Origin: Streptomyces caniferus
GTDB lineage: Bacteria > Actinomycetota > Actinomycetes > Streptomycetales > Streptomycetaceae
Length of the DNA: 64,000 nt
Assembly: GCF_009811555.1 (NCBI RefSeq)
Contig: NZ_BLIN01000003.1
Coordinates: 1,054,001-1,118,000, forward strand
Direction of reading: 5' to 3'
Shown: one piece after another, positions 53,507-63,177 of the stretch
Numbering within the stretch: position 1 is the stretch's first letter
How the letters are laid out: each line of letters begins with the position of its first letter
The notes under the pieces: generated by a model
Seen by the model: only the letters and a program-made list of their open reading frames with translations
Database searches by the model: none
What the model was told of the DNA's origin: nothing
Program-made: the position numbers and the translations under genes

Positions 53507-53935
53507 ATGGCACACAAGATGACGAAGGATGAGTGGCAGAGGTTCCTTTCCGAGGGCACGCGCACCGGCAAGCTGGCGACCGTACGGGCCGACGGCAGCC
53601 CGCACCTCGCCCCGGTGTGGTTCCTCATGGACGGTGATGAGCTGGTGTTCAACACCGGCGCGGACACGGTCAAGGGCCGCAATCTCGCCCGCGACGGCAG
53701 GGTGGCCCTGTGCGTCGACGACGAACGGCCGCCGTTCGCTTTCGTTTCCGTGCAGGGCACGGCGGAGATCAGCGACGATCTGCCGGACGTGCGTGACTGG
53801 GCGACCCGGATCGCGGCGCGCTACATGGGCGAGGACCGTGCCGAGGAGTACGGCGCCCGCAACGGCGTTCCGGGCGAGGTGGTGGTCCGGGTCAGGATCG
53901 ACAAGGTCGTCGCCCTCGGGGGTGTCGCGAGCTGA
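53507..53935 (+). CDS. PPOX-class F420-dependent oxidoreductase
   Basis: 142-residue split-barrel protein. GTRTGKLATVRADGSPHLAPVWFLMDGDELVFNT and GRNLARDGRVALCVDDERPPFAFVSVQGTAEI follow the TIGR03618 type of F420H2-dependent reductases. ATG 53507 behind GAGG. Transcribed opposite to the roadblock gene and towards the 3' end of the conservon GTPase gene (convergent). Confidence 0.87.
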   Translation: MAHKMTKDEWQRFLSEGTRTGKLATVRADGSPHLAPVWFLMDGDELVFNTGADTVKGRNLARDGRVALCVDDERPPFAFVSVQGTAEISDDLPDVRDWATRIAARYMGEDRAEEYGARNGVPGEVVVRVRIDKVVALGGVAS

Positions 53936-53986
53936 GGGGTGCGTGGCGCGCGCCGTCCGGCGTCCGCGCCACGTCCGCCCGCCGGT

Positions 53987-54601
53987 TCACCCCACCGAGT
54001 CCAGCATCCGGGTGGAGTGCCGCCGCCCCGCGTGCTCGACGAGCCGGACCAGCACTTCCTTGCCGGAGTCGCGGTCCCTCGCGTCACAGAGCACGACCGG
54101 GGTAGCACGGTCCAGGTCCAGCGCGCGGGCCACCTCGTCGGCCCCGTAGGACCGCGCCTCGGCAAAGCAGTTGACGGCGACCAGGAACGGGATCGCGCGG
54201 CGCTCGAAGTAGTCGACGGCCGGAAAGCAGTCCTGCAGCCGCCGGGTATCGGCCAGCACCACGGCACCCAGCGCGCCTTCCGACAGGTCGTCCCACAGGA
54301 ACCAGAAGCGGTCCTGTCCGGGGGTGCCGAAGAGGTAGAGGGACAGGCCCTGCCTGATGGTGATGCGGCCGAAGTCCATCGCCACCGTGGTGGTGCCCTT
54401 GTCGTCCACTCCCCCGGTGTCGTCCACCGTCTCGCCCACCTCGCTGAGGCGCTCCTCCGTGCGCAGCGGGTGGATCTCGCTGACCGAGCCCACCAGGGTC
54501 GTCTTGCCCACGCCGAAGCCGCCCGCGACTAAGACCTTCAGGGCCAGCTCGGCGTCGGGGTCCGGGGCTGCGTCCGCCGGGGCCCCTTGTGCGGCGTTCA
54601 T
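53987..54601 (-). CDS. ATP/GTP-binding protein, conservon GTPase (CvnD-like)
   Basis: 204 residues. P-loop GGFGVGKTTLVGSVSE (about 28-43), switch-like TEERLSEVGETVDDTGGVDDKGTTTVAMDFG, LFGTPGQDRFWFLWDDL (DxxG-equivalent), VAVNCF as the NKxD-position variant and CDARDRDSGKEVL near the end. This sequence order defines the MglA-like CvnD proteins. ATG 54599-54601. Separated from its roadblock partner by the PPOX gene. Confidence 0.92.
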   Translation of the reverse strand: MNAAQGAPADAAPDPDAELALKVLVAGGFGVGKTTLVGSVSEIHPLRTEERLSEVGETVDDTGGVDDKGTTTVAMDFGRITIRQGLSLYLFGTPGQDRFWFLWDDLSEGALGAVVLADTRRLQDCFPAVDYFERRAIPFLVAVNCFAEARSYGADEVARALDLDRATPVVLCDARDRDSGKEVLVRLVEHAGRRHSTRMLDSVG

Positions 54602-54984
54602 CTGCCGTTTCCTCCAGGATGCAGGTCCTGCGCGTCACGGGGTATACGGATCCACGGCTCGACGAGGGGAGCCTTCGGCGGCGGAGGGCCGTCCGAAATC
54701 CATGGCGGGACCGTACCCCCCGCTGATCGGGATTTCCCCGGATTCGCCAAAGCCGCCACGTCTTCGGATCAAGAAGTCCATCTACCGCCATGTTCGTGGT
54801 AGTTGGGCCGCGGGGAGGCTCCCTCGCTCGGGCGCGGGGAGGGGGCAGGGCGGGCCCGTCGGCCATGCCTGCCCCGTCGTGGACGTCGGCCATGTCTGCC
54901 CCCGTCATGCACGTCTGCCACGTCGCGCAGGATCGGGGTGCGGTTACCCGGCGTCCGGCCCGGCGGGTGCGGGATCATGGGCGC
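54602..54984. other. Intergenic, promoters of the GTPase and the permease
   Basis: 383 bp between divergent genes. No small gene with ribosome site found; an in-frame extension of the permease to 54790 is rich in Gly/Arg and looks untranslated. Confidence 0.5.
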
Positions 54985-56466
54985 ATGACGCAGCAGCAGG
55001 CACGGGAGCGGGCCGGCCCACCGGCGGCGGCTCCTTCGACGCGGGCCGTCGAGCGCCACGGCATCGATCCGGTGCCGGACTCCGAGCGGCACGGCAGCCC
55101 CAGGTCCCTGTTCTGGCCGTGGGCCGCCTCCGGGCTGTCCTTGCTGTCCGTCGCGTACGGCGTCTATCTCATGGGCCTCGGGCTCGATCCCTGGCAGACG
55201 ATCGTCACCGGGGCGCTCGGCTACGTGCTGTCCTTCCTCCTGGTCGGCCTGGTCTCGGTCGCCGGGACGCGCACCGGCGCGCCCACCATGGCCATCGGGC
55301 GTGCCTGCTTCGGGACACAGGGCAACAAGCTGCCCGCCCTGTTCAGTTACGTCTCCAATGTCGGCTGGGAGACCGTACTGGTCGCACTCTCCTCGCTCGG
55401 CGGCTCCGCGATCCTGACGCGCCTCGCGCCCGCCGCGTTCGCCCGCGCCGACGGCCGGACTCCGACGACGACGGCGCAGGCGCTCTGCTTCGCGGCGACC
55501 GCTGTGACGGTCGTGGTCGTCGGGGTCTTCGGGCACGCACTGATCATGAGGGTGCAGAGGTTTCTGACCGCGGCGATCACCGTACTGACCGTGGTGTACA
55601 TGGCGCTGATGGCCGACCGCATCGACCCGACCGCCCTCGGCAAGGGCCCCGCCGCCGGCCTCGGCACCTGCGTCGGCGGCGTGGTGTTCGCGATGACGCT
55701 GCTGGGCCTGGGATGGGTCAACTGCGGCGCCGACTACAGCCGTTACCTGCTGCGGACGAGCAGCGGCCGGGCGATCACCGGGTGGACCACACTGGGCGGG
55801 GTGCTGCCGCCGCTGGCGCTGCTGGTCTTCGGCGTCCTGCTGAACGCCGGTGATCCCGAGCTCGCGGCGGCCGCGGCCGCCGATCCCGTGGGTGCCCTCG
55901 CGGGCGCGCTGCCGACCTGGTTCCTGGTGCCGTATCTGCTCACCGCGGTCGGGGGCTTCGTCTCCGGGGCGATCATGGACATCTACAGCTCGGGCATGGC
56001 GATGCTGGCCCTGGGCATCCCCGTCCGCCGGCACCTCGCCGTCGTCGTGGACGGTGTGCTGATGGCCTTCGGCGGCTGGTACGTGCTGTTCGTCTCCCCC
56101 AGTTTCTTCGCCACGTTCCAGGCGTTCCTGTCCGTCATCGGGGTGGCGATGGCCGCCTGGACGGCGGTCTTCCTGGTGGAGCGGTGGCGGCGTCGGCACA
56201 CCGGCTCCGTGCCGACGCCCGTACGGGCCCTCGGCGGCCCCGCGGTGTTCTCCCTCACCGTCGCCACCGTCGTCGGGCTCGGGCTGATCACGTCCGGCGA
56301 CCCCCATATCGCCAAGGCCGTGGGCTTCCTGCTCACCGACAGCGCCGCACGGGGCACGCTGGGGGCCATGAACCCGGGCGTCGTGGTGGCCCTCGCCGTC
56401 GCGGGCGCCCTGTACGCCTGTACCGCCCCTCTCGCCGACCGCTTCGCCCCCGGAGGAGCCCGATGA
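54985..56466 (+). CDS. Purine-cytosine permease family transporter
   Basis: 493-residue nucleobase:cation symporter of the NCS1 type with about twelve helices: FWPWAASGLSLLSVAYGVYL, GTRTGAPTMAIGRACFGTQGN (the conserved helix 2-3 motif), LGWVNCGADYSRYLL and YLLTAVGGFVSGAIMDIYSSG. ATG 54985 (MTQQQARERAG). Stop overlaps the methyltransferase start (ATGA), giving a two-gene operon. Confidence 0.92.
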   Translation: MTQQQARERAGPPAAAPSTRAVERHGIDPVPDSERHGSPRSLFWPWAASGLSLLSVAYGVYLMGLGLDPWQTIVTGALGYVLSFLLVGLVSVAGTRTGAPTMAIGRACFGTQGNKLPALFSYVSNVGWETVLVALSSLGGSAILTRLAPAAFARADGRTPTTTAQALCFAATAVTVVVVGVFGHALIMRVQRFLTAAITVLTVVYMALMADRIDPTALGKGPAAGLGTCVGGVVFAMTLLGLGWVNCGADYSRYLLRTSSGRAITGWTTLGGVLPPLALLVFGVLLNAGDPELAAAAAADPVGALAGALPTWFLVPYLLTAVGGFVSGAIMDIYSSGMAMLALGIPVRRHLAVVVDGVLMAFGGWYVLFVSPSFFATFQAFLSVIGVAMAAWTAVFLVERWRRRHTGSVPTPVRALGGPAVFSLTVATVVGLGLITSGDPHIAKAVGFLLTDSAARGTLGAMNPGVVVALAVAGALYACTAPLADRFAPGGAR

Positions 56467-57086
56467 CCGACCACCACCGCGACCACCACGCCGACCGCCC
56501 GCACGAGGTCCGTGCGTTCTTCGCGCCACGCGCCGCCGACTGGGACACGAAGTTCCCGGACGACGGGCCCGCCTATGCGGCGGGCGTCGCCGAACTGGGC
56601 CTCCAGGAGGGCGACCGGGTGCTGGACGCCGGGTGCGGCACGGGGCGCGCGCTGCCGGCGCTTCGGGAGGCCGTGGGGCCGCACGGGACGGTGCTGGGCG
56701 CCGATCTCACGCCCGAGATGCTGCGGGCCGCCGTACGGGCCGGGCGCGACCGCTGCGCGGCGCTGCTGCTCGCCGACGTGACCCGGCTGCCGCTGCCCGA
56801 CGCCGCGCTGGACGCGGTGTTCGCCGCCGGGCTCCTCTCCCACCTGCCCGACTCGGCGGGCGGCCTCACCGAACTCGCCAGGACCGTACGCCCCGGTGGC
56901 CGGCTGGCCCTCTTCCACCCCATCGGACGGGCCGCCCTCGCCGCACGCAAGGGCCGCCCCGTCACCCCCGACGACCTGCGGGCGGAGCCGAACCTGCGGC
57001 CCCTGCTGGCGAAGTGCGGATGGGAGCTGGTCCGGTACGAGGACTGCGACGCCCGGTATATGGCGTTGGCGGTGCGGAGGGGGTAA
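56463..57086 (+). CDS. SAM-dependent class I methyltransferase
   Basis: 207 residues; motif I VLDAGCGTGRALPAL (about 53-67), GADLTPEML, post-I acidic residue and LADVTRLPLPDAALDAVFAAGLLSHL as motif II/III, followed by VRPGGRLALFHPIGR. His/Asp-rich N-terminus (TDHHRDHHADRPHE). Translationally coupled to the NCS1 permease; substrate unknown. Confidence 0.9.
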   Translation: MTDHHRDHHADRPHEVRAFFAPRAADWDTKFPDDGPAYAAGVAELGLQEGDRVLDAGCGTGRALPALREAVGPHGTVLGADLTPEMLRAAVRAGRDRCAALLLADVTRLPLPDAALDAVFAAGLLSHLPDSAGGLTELARTVRPGGRLALFHPIGRAALAARKGRPVTPDDLRAEPNLRPLLAKCGWELVRYEDCDARYMALAVRRG

Positions 57087-57208
57087 CGGGCCGTTGGGGT
57101 CCGGCTCGCGGTGCTCTGCCCGTATGCGCTTTGCCGGGCACCTCCCCGGTCCGCCTCGCAGGGTCCGGCCGGTGTCCGCTTTTCAGGGCTCCGCCCGGTG
57201 CCCGGCTC

Positions 57209-58138
57209 TCAGGGGGCCGGTGGGCCCTCCGTATGCGGTACCGGACAGGTGCCGGTGCGGCGGGAGGTGGGGAAGGTACCGAGGTCGGCCACTCGGAAGC
57301 CGTTCGGATAGCCCTTGATCTCGGGGTTCTGGCGGGCGTAGTGCGGAGTGCGGCGGGGCGGCAGCAGTCGCACGGCCTTGGCGCGCAGTTTCAGGGCGGT
57401 GCGTACCGTCTTCCGGACCACCGGTCTGGGGTGCTCGTAACGGAACGCCGCCAGCAGCGAGTCGTCCAGGAGGGCCATGCTCGCTCCGCGCACCACCGGA
57501 GCGAGCGGGCCGTACCACCCCGCCATCAGGTCCAGCGTGGCGTCCGACACCCTCCGGGCGCCCTCGTCCCAGCCGAAGTGGGCCTCCTCGTAGGCGTCGA
57601 GGCAGCGCTCGAAGTCCTCGTAGGTCTGCGGGAGTTCGGTGATGCCCATATGGCGGCCGAGGGTGCGGTAGTAGACGGCGACGGCTTGCTGTTCGTGTGC
57701 GGTCAGCCGCCGCCAGCCATAGGCGTCGAGCCACCGCTTGGGCATCACCACGAACGTGCACAGGACATAGCGCATGTCCTCGTTGCTGATGTCGTAGCTG
57801 CGGTGCATCTGGTTGATACGGCGGATCGCCGTCCGGCCGTCCTCGCCGTCGAAGCCGTGCTCGACGACCGCGTCCAGGAGGAGGGCGGTGTCGTCGTAGC
57901 GCTTTTGCGTACGGCCCGTCAGCTCGGCGGTTTCGGCCAGCAGTCGGCCGATGCTCGGCACGGCGTAGGTGCGGTAGAGCGCCAGTTCCAGGGCCCTGGT
58001 GAAGTCCCAGGGGAATTCATGGGTCGCGATGATGCGGTAGATCCGCAGGAAGTCGCGCTCCGGGTCGAGCCGCCGGATCTCCCGCAACCAGTCGTAGCGC
58101 CGCACCTGGCATCCGTCCCTTCGATCGCCGATGGCCAA
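57209..58138 (-). CDS. Oxygenase MpaB / DUF2236 family protein
   Basis: 309 residues, mostly helical. EFPWDFTRALELALYRTYAVPSIGRLL, RINQMHRSYDISNEDMRYVLCTFVVMPKRW and YRTLGRHMGITELPQTYEDFERCLDAYE contain the His/Arg residues typical of the heme-binding DUF2236/latex-clearing-protein relatives. ATG 58136-58138. Monocistronic; 57090-57208 beyond its 3' end has short CCCGGTGCCCGG-type repeats and no gene. Confidence 0.8.
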   Translation of the reverse strand: MAIGDRRDGCQVRRYDWLREIRRLDPERDFLRIYRIIATHEFPWDFTRALELALYRTYAVPSIGRLLAETAELTGRTQKRYDDTALLLDAVVEHGFDGEDGRTAIRRINQMHRSYDISNEDMRYVLCTFVVMPKRWLDAYGWRRLTAHEQQAVAVYYRTLGRHMGITELPQTYEDFERCLDAYEEAHFGWDEGARRVSDATLDLMAGWYGPLAPVVRGASMALLDDSLLAAFRYEHPRPVVRKTVRTALKLRAKAVRLLPPRRTPHYARQNPEIKGYPNGFRVADLGTFPTSRRTGTCPVPHTEGPPAP

Positions 58139-58322
58139 TTTTAGGGGCGCGAAGGGCGGTTGAGGGGCGTGACGGGCGCCAGATCGGGCCGTGCGGTGGC
58201 CGGATTGCGCCGTGTCAGGGTCTTCGGCGAGCGGTGGGACCAGGGCGGGTTCGCGTGGTGGGGCGTGGCTGTCGTGCGCGATGCGGTGTGGGTGGCGTGC
58301 CTCCGGGGGCGGGTGCTGCCCC

Positions 58323-58733
58323 CTAGATGCGGGTGCCGCGCCCCTGGCTCCGGGTGCCGCGTCCTGGGGTGCGGGCGGCGCCGTGGCGGTCGGTGAAGGT
58401 CGGATCCGGCACGGCCAGGGCCTTCTTGACGGGCAGGCCGGTGCGGGCGGCGAGCGCCAGTCGGTCCCGGACCTCGCGCGGGGTGCGCGGGCGGTAGCCC
58501 GGCCCCGTACCGCAGCAGCCCCCGTGGAAGGTCAGTCCCGCGCGCAGGACGGCCTCCAGGGCGCGCCAGCCGGCGTGGTCACGCCGCTTGGGGACCGCGA
58601 GGTCGGCGCCCGCGTTGATCAATTCGGCGCGGCATTGGGGGCAGCGGGCCGGGCCCTGCGAGGCCGGGGTCCTCTTCCACGCGGCCCGGCAGGACAGGCA
58701 CACGAAGTGCATCCGGCTGCTGTAAAAACACAT
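58323..58733 (-). CDS. Small zinc-ribbon protein
   Basis: 136 residues. FVCLSCRAAWKRT...ARCPQCRAELI provides two CxxC pairs (about 11-35) of a zinc ribbon; then RRDHAGWRALEAVLRAGLTFHGGCCGTGPGYRPRTPREVRDR, a Streptomyces-typical conserved segment, sometimes mis-labelled in databases as a DXS-like protein. C-terminus is Arg/Gly-rich. ATG 58731-58733 (MCFYSSRMH); a second ATG six codons on is possible. Function unknown. Confidence 0.8.
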   Translation of the reverse strand: MCFYSSRMHFVCLSCRAAWKRTPASQGPARCPQCRAELINAGADLAVPKRRDHAGWRALEAVLRAGLTFHGGCCGTGPGYRPRTPREVRDRLALAARTGLPVKKALAVPDPTFTDRHGAARTPGRGTRSQGRGTRI

Positions 58734-58822
58734 CCGCGCAGCGTATGGCTGGTGACAAGCCCGCACCAAGCCAATTAGGGTGCGCCGACGTACTCCGCAA
58801 CGGATTGGATGGGGAGGCCCGC

Positions 58823-59605
58823 GTGCCCACGACCGAGAGCGCCGACAACGAGCAGTTGTTCGTGCTGACGGCGGTGCTGCTGACGCCCGCGCAGTTCCCG
58901 AGCGTGCTCGGTGACGACTACCCCGAGGTGTGTGCCGGGCTCGGCCTCGAACCGTATGCGGAGGGCTACGGGCTGGTCCTCGGTCAGGACAGCGACGGCG
59001 CGCGCTGGACCGTGGCGACGGAGGATGTGTCGTTGGTGGCCTGTGCGATCGCGGCCTGGGACTGCGGGATGGAGTACGACCTCTCCCCCGGGGAGGAGAG
59101 CATCGTCGGGGCGCTTCCCGGCTGGCCGCTCTCGCTCGCCGTATCGGCTCCCGGTGTGCCGCAGCCGCACGATCCGGAGCCGCAGGAGGGCGACCCGGCG
59201 CCGCTGGCGCCGCCGGACGCCGAGGAGTGGGGACCCGCGCAACGGCGGCTCGGCGCGGATGAGATCGCGATGCAGTGGGCGGCCTGGCGCGAGCAGGTGG
59301 ATGACGAGGACAGCTTCGCCGAGCCGGGGGATCATGCGCACAAGGGGGTGCGGAGGGTGCTGGAGGAGGCGCGCGGGTATGTGAGCGAGCCGCCGCCGGC
59401 CGGGCGGGTGCGGTCGTCGTTCGCGGCCGGGGAGGCGCGGACGCTGCGGGTCGACGGGCCGGGCTGGAGCATGGTGGCTCGTACCGATGACATTGCGTTC
59501 GTGCTGTTGGACGACGAGCCGGGGGAGGTTCATCCGGTGGGGCGGGGGCCCGCGCTTCCTGCGTTGCTGTCGTCGCTCGACGAGTTGGCGGCCCGGCCGG
59601 TGTGA
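58823..59605 (+). CDS. Conserved actinobacterial protein of unknown function
   Basis: 260 residues. GTG 58823 has GGGGAGG (58811-58817) upstream; the longer frame from 58745 lacks a site. Acidic, mixed alpha/beta protein with VLTPAQFPSVLGDDYPEVCAGLGL, WTVATEDVSLVACAIAAWDCGMEYDL, a Pro-rich hinge (about 115-145) and WSMVARTDDIAFVLLDD. No catalytic motif recognised. Transcribed divergently from the zinc-ribbon gene. Confidence 0.78.
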   Translation: MPTTESADNEQLFVLTAVLLTPAQFPSVLGDDYPEVCAGLGLEPYAEGYGLVLGQDSDGARWTVATEDVSLVACAIAAWDCGMEYDLSPGEESIVGALPGWPLSLAVSAPGVPQPHDPEPQEGDPAPLAPPDAEEWGPAQRRLGADEIAMQWAAWREQVDDEDSFAEPGDHAHKGVRRVLEEARGYVSEPPPAGRVRSSFAAGEARTLRVDGPGWSMVARTDDIAFVLLDDEPGEVHPVGRGPALPALLSSLDELAARPV

Positions 59606-59924
59606 GGCGGGGCGGGGCTTTGCGGGGGTCGTGATGGCCGCGGGGGGCGGAGGGGACGCACCGGAACCTCCCCCAGCCTCCGGCCGGGAGATGCCCCCAC
59701 GGCGCGGGCGGCCCTGGTACGGGGAATCGGGCGCCCCGGCGTTCGCTCCGAGCCCGCGGGCGTTTCCCGGTACATCCCCGCTGACCGCCGCCCTGCCAAC
59801 GGGGTGAGGACTGGCCCGGCGGCAGCGGCTGAGTGCGCCGGGCGGTGCCGGTGGGCGGGTTCGGGGCAGGCCCGTACGCGGCTCAGGCCGGGCACGGGCG
59901 GCCGGCGTGGGGAGACGCGCTCGG
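59606..59924. other. Intergenic between two convergent genes
   Basis: 319 bp holding a REP-like palindrome at 59667-59700; otherwise no gene or RNA seen. Confidence 0.55.
59667..59700. repeat. REP-like palindrome, copy 2
   Basis: CTCCC (59668-59672) ... GGGAG (59686-59690) followed by ATGCCCCCAC; the reverse complement of the element at 35613-35640 aligns with it (CTCCC..AGC....GGGAG.TGCCCCC). Two copies of the same dispersed repeat in opposite orientation. Confidence 0.6.
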
Positions 59925-60107
59925 TCAGCGGCCGATCTGCTTGCGGCTGACGCGGCGCAGGCGGCGTCGCTGGGAGGAGTCGAGCGTCAGATATGCGACG
60001 GCCGGGACCCCGACCATGACCAAGAGGGCCGCCCAGAAGGGCAGCAGCCACAGCAGGATCACTCCGACCGCGACGCCTCCGACTGCGACCTTCGCCTGTG
60101 TGGACAT
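59925..60107 (-). CDS. 60-residue membrane protein
   Basis: MSTQAKVAVGGVAVGVILLW start, two hydrophobic segments (about 6-24 and 26-43) and a strongly basic tail SSQRRRLRRVSRKQIGR. ATG 60105-60107 preceded by AAGGATG. Small proteins of this build sit next to the SNF2 gene in other Streptomyces, as I remember. Function unknown. Divergent from the SNF2 helicase. Confidence 0.75.
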   Translation of the reverse strand: MSTQAKVAVGGVAVGVILLWLLPFWAALLVMVGVPAVAYLTLDSSQRRRLRRVSRKQIGR

Positions 60108-60255
60108 CCTTCACGCCCCTTCCGCGGCGTCCGCCGCGCTCTGTGTACTCCATTGAACGCCGATTTCGCGTAACAGGTTCCAGGAATGCGCGTGCCGTCC
60201 TGTACTCTCGGGCGCTCCAGGCGCCAGTAGTCAAACTTGAGGAGTTCTGCATCCC

Positions 60256-63177
60256 GTGACATCCCTCCCCGCGGTCACGCCCGCCCGGCTCTCGTCCCTG
60301 TCGCGCTGCGCAGCGGTTTTCCTGCCGTCGGATCCGCCGCGGGCCGGGCGGGTCGCCTTCTGGCGTCCCGATGGCGAGCCCGTGGACGAGGCTGCTGAGC
60401 CCCTGGAGGTCGTTCTGCCGGACGAGGGGGGCGGGGTATCCCTGTGCGAGGTCCCGGCGCTCTTCCTGACGGTCGCCGAGGCGGTGCCGGTGCTCACCCG
60501 GGCGCGGGCCGCACGGGGCGCCCATCCGGCTGCCGCCTTCTGGGGAGCCGCGTCCGTACTGGCGCTGCAGCTCGCCGCGCGCGGGCGGCTGCTGCCGGGG
60601 GTGAGTCCCGACGGGTACGACGCCTGGCGGCTGGGTCCGCTCGATCCGGGGGACGTCGAGCGGCTGCGTGATCTCGCCGCGGCGATGCCGCCGTATGCGC
60701 ACGCCGTCCCGCTGCCGGATGCCGAGCCGTGGACGCTGCCCGACCCCGAGCGGCAGGTGCGGGCCTTCCTCGACGCGGTGGCGGACGGGCTGCCGCGCTC
60801 CCCCGGCGCGGCGCTGGTCACCGGCGCGCCGGCGTTCGCGGTGAGGGCTCCGCAGCACATCCCCGAACAGCGCGCCTGGGCCGCGGATGTCGCCGCGGGG
60901 CATGACGCGGGCGTACGGATCTCGCTGCGGGTGGAGGTGCGGGGCGCGGAGGCCGGTTCGGGTGAGGTGGATGGTGACGACGGGGCGGGGTCGGCGGATG
61001 CGCGCATGACCTTCGTCGCGGTTCTCCAGTTGCACAGCCTCACCGATCCGACGCTGGTCGCGGATGCGGCCGAGGTGTGGGCGGGGGCGCCGTCCGCCGG
61101 GCAGGCGATGGGGCCGCGGGCGCGGATGGACACGCTGCTGGCGTTGCGTCGTGCGGCGGAGGTCTGGGCGCCGCTCACCCCGTTGTTGTCCGCTGCGGTG
61201 CCCGGGGCGCTGGAACTCGCCGAGGAAGAGGTCGCGGAGCTGCTCGGTCCGGCCGGTCGTGCGCTGGCCGCGGCGGGGGTGCAGGTGCACTGGCCGAAGG
61301 AACTGGCGCGCAAGCTGACCAGCCGGGCCGTGGTGGGGCCGCCCGAGTGGGACGGGCCCCAGTCGGGGCTGCCTTCGCTGTTGTCGGCGGATGCCCTGCT
61401 CTCCTTCAGCTGGCGGTTCGCGGTGGGCGGCCAGGAGATCGACCGGAGCGAGCTGGAACGGCTCGCGGAGGCGGGACGGCCGCTGGTCCGGCTGCACGAC
61501 CAGTGGGTGCTGATCGACCCGGAGACGGTGCGGGCCGCCCGGGACCGGCCGGACCGTAAGGTCACGCCGCTCGATGCGCTCGGCGCCGCGCTCACCGGAA
61601 GCGCCGAGGCCCCGGACGGCGGCCGGGTGGAGGTGGAGGCCTCCGGATGGCTGGCCCGGCTGCGCGACCGGCTGGCCGATCCGGAGAGCGGTGGCGCGGA
61701 GTCCGTCCGCCAGCCGGCGGCCCTCACCGCGACGCTGCGCGACTACCAGGTGCGCGGACTCGGCTGGCTGCACCGGACGACGTCACTGGGGCTGGGGGCC
61801 GCTCTCGCCGACGACATGGGACTGGGGAAGACGATCACGCTCATCGCGCTGCATCTGCACCGGCAGAGCGTCCCCGGGGCGGCGGGCCCCACGCTCGTCG
61901 TCTGCCCCACCTCCCTCATGGGCAACTGGCAGCGGGAGATCGAGAAGTTCGCTCCGGGCACGCCGGTGCGCCGCTTCCACGCCGGGCGGCGCAGCCTGGC
62001 GGATCTGGCGGACGGCGCGTTCGTGCTCACCACCTACGGAACGATGCGGCTCGATGCCGGGAAGCTGGCGGAGGTGGGCTGGGGGCTGGTCGTCGCCGAC
62101 GAGGCGCAGCACATCAAGAACCCCTTCTCCGCGACCGCCAAGGCCCTGCGGACCCTGCCCGCCGAGGCCCGGGTGGCGCTGACCGGCACCCCGGTGGAGA
62201 ACAACCTGTCGGAGCTGTGGGCGATCCTGGACTGGACGACGCCCGGACTGCTGGGGCCGCTGAGCCGGTTCCGTACGCGGTATGCGCAGGTCATCGAGGG
62301 CGGGGCGGCGGCGTCCCCGGAGGCGGGTGCGGCGGCAGAGCGACTGGCCCGGCTGGTGCGGCCGTTCCTGTTGCGCCGCCGTAAGTCCGATCCGGGGATC
62401 GCGCCGGAGCTGCCGCCCAAGACGGAGACCGATCGCGCGGTGGCGCTGACCAGGGAACAGGCCGGGCTCTACGAGGCCGTGGTGCGCGAGGGGCTCGACG
62501 AGATCGCCGGGACGGACGGGTTCGCCCGCCGCGGGCTGGTGGTCAAGCTGCTCACCTCGCTCAAGCAGATCTGCAACCACCCCGCGCAGTACCTCAAGGA
62601 GAACGGGCCGGCGGACGGCGACCGGGCGGGGGCGGTGCGGATCGCAGGACGTTCGGGGAAGGTCGAGCTGCTGGACGAGCTGCTGGACGCCGTCCTGGCC
62701 GAGGGGTCGAGCGTGCTGGTGTTCACGCAGTACGTGCAGATGGCACGGCTGCTGGAGCGTCATCTGGCGGCACGCGGGGTGCCGACGCAGTTCCTGCACG
62801 GGGGCACCCCGGTGGCTCGCCGCGAGGAGATGGTGCAGCGCTTCCAGGACGGCGCGGTGCCGGTCTTCCTGCTGTCGTTGAAGGCGGCGGGCACCGGTTT
62901 GAACCTCACCCGGGCGGCGCATGTCGTGCACTTCGACCGCTGGTGGAATCCGGCGGTCGAGGCGCAGGCCACCGACCGCGCGTACCGCATCGGGCAGACC
63001 CGGCCGGTGCAGGTCCACCGGATCATCACGGAGGGCACGATCGAGGACCGGATCGCCGAAATGCTCTCCCGTAAACAGCAGTTGGCCGACGCGGTGCTGG
63101 GGTCCGGTGAGGCCGCGCTGACCGAACTCACCGACGCCGAGCTGGCGGACCTGGTCGCGCTGCGAGGGAGTGAGTGA
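60256..63177 (+). CDS. SNF2/Rad54-family helicase
   Basis: 973-residue SF2 translocase. N-terminal SNF2-associated region (about 1-480, with SADALLSFSWRFAVGGQEI), then helicase motifs: I DDMGLGKTITLIAL (about 522), II VADEAQHIKN (DEAQ), III ALTGTPVENNLSELW, IV VFTQYVQMARL, V SLKAAGTGLNLTRA and VI QATDRAYRIGQTRPV. GTG 60256 with GAGGAG at 60239-60244. Stop overlaps the SWIM gene start (TGATG), so the two form an operon probably acting in DNA repair or chromatin-like remodelling. Confidence 0.93.
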   Translation: MTSLPAVTPARLSSLSRCAAVFLPSDPPRAGRVAFWRPDGEPVDEAAEPLEVVLPDEGGGVSLCEVPALFLTVAEAVPVLTRARAARGAHPAAAFWGAASVLALQLAARGRLLPGVSPDGYDAWRLGPLDPGDVERLRDLAAAMPPYAHAVPLPDAEPWTLPDPERQVRAFLDAVADGLPRSPGAALVTGAPAFAVRAPQHIPEQRAWAADVAAGHDAGVRISLRVEVRGAEAGSGEVDGDDGAGSADARMTFVAVLQLHSLTDPTLVADAAEVWAGAPSAGQAMGPRARMDTLLALRRAAEVWAPLTPLLSAAVPGALELAEEEVAELLGPAGRALAAAGVQVHWPKELARKLTSRAVVGPPEWDGPQSGLPSLLSADALLSFSWRFAVGGQEIDRSELERLAEAGRPLVRLHDQWVLIDPETVRAARDRPDRKVTPLDALGAALTGSAEAPDGGRVEVEASGWLARLRDRLADPESGGAESVRQPAALTATLRDYQVRGLGWLHRTTSLGLGAALADDMGLGKTITLIALHLHRQSVPGAAGPTLVVCPTSLMGNWQREIEKFAPGTPVRRFHAGRRSLADLADGAFVLTTYGTMRLDAGKLAEVGWGLVVADEAQHIKNPFSATAKALRTLPAEARVALTGTPVENNLSELWAILDWTTPGLLGPLSRFRTRYAQVIEGGAAASPEAGAAAERLARLVRPFLLRRRKSDPGIAPELPPKTETDRAVALTREQAGLYEAVVREGLDEIAGTDGFARRGLVVKLLTSLKQICNHPAQYLKENGPADGDRAGAVRIAGRSGKVELLDELLDAVLAEGSSVLVFTQYVQMARLLERHLAARGVPTQFLHGGTPVARREEMVQRFQDGAVPVFLLSLKAAGTGLNLTRAAHVVHFDRWWNPAVEAQATDRAYRIGQTRPVQVHRIITEGTIEDRIAEMLSRKQQLADAVLGSGEAALTELTDAELADLVALRGSE

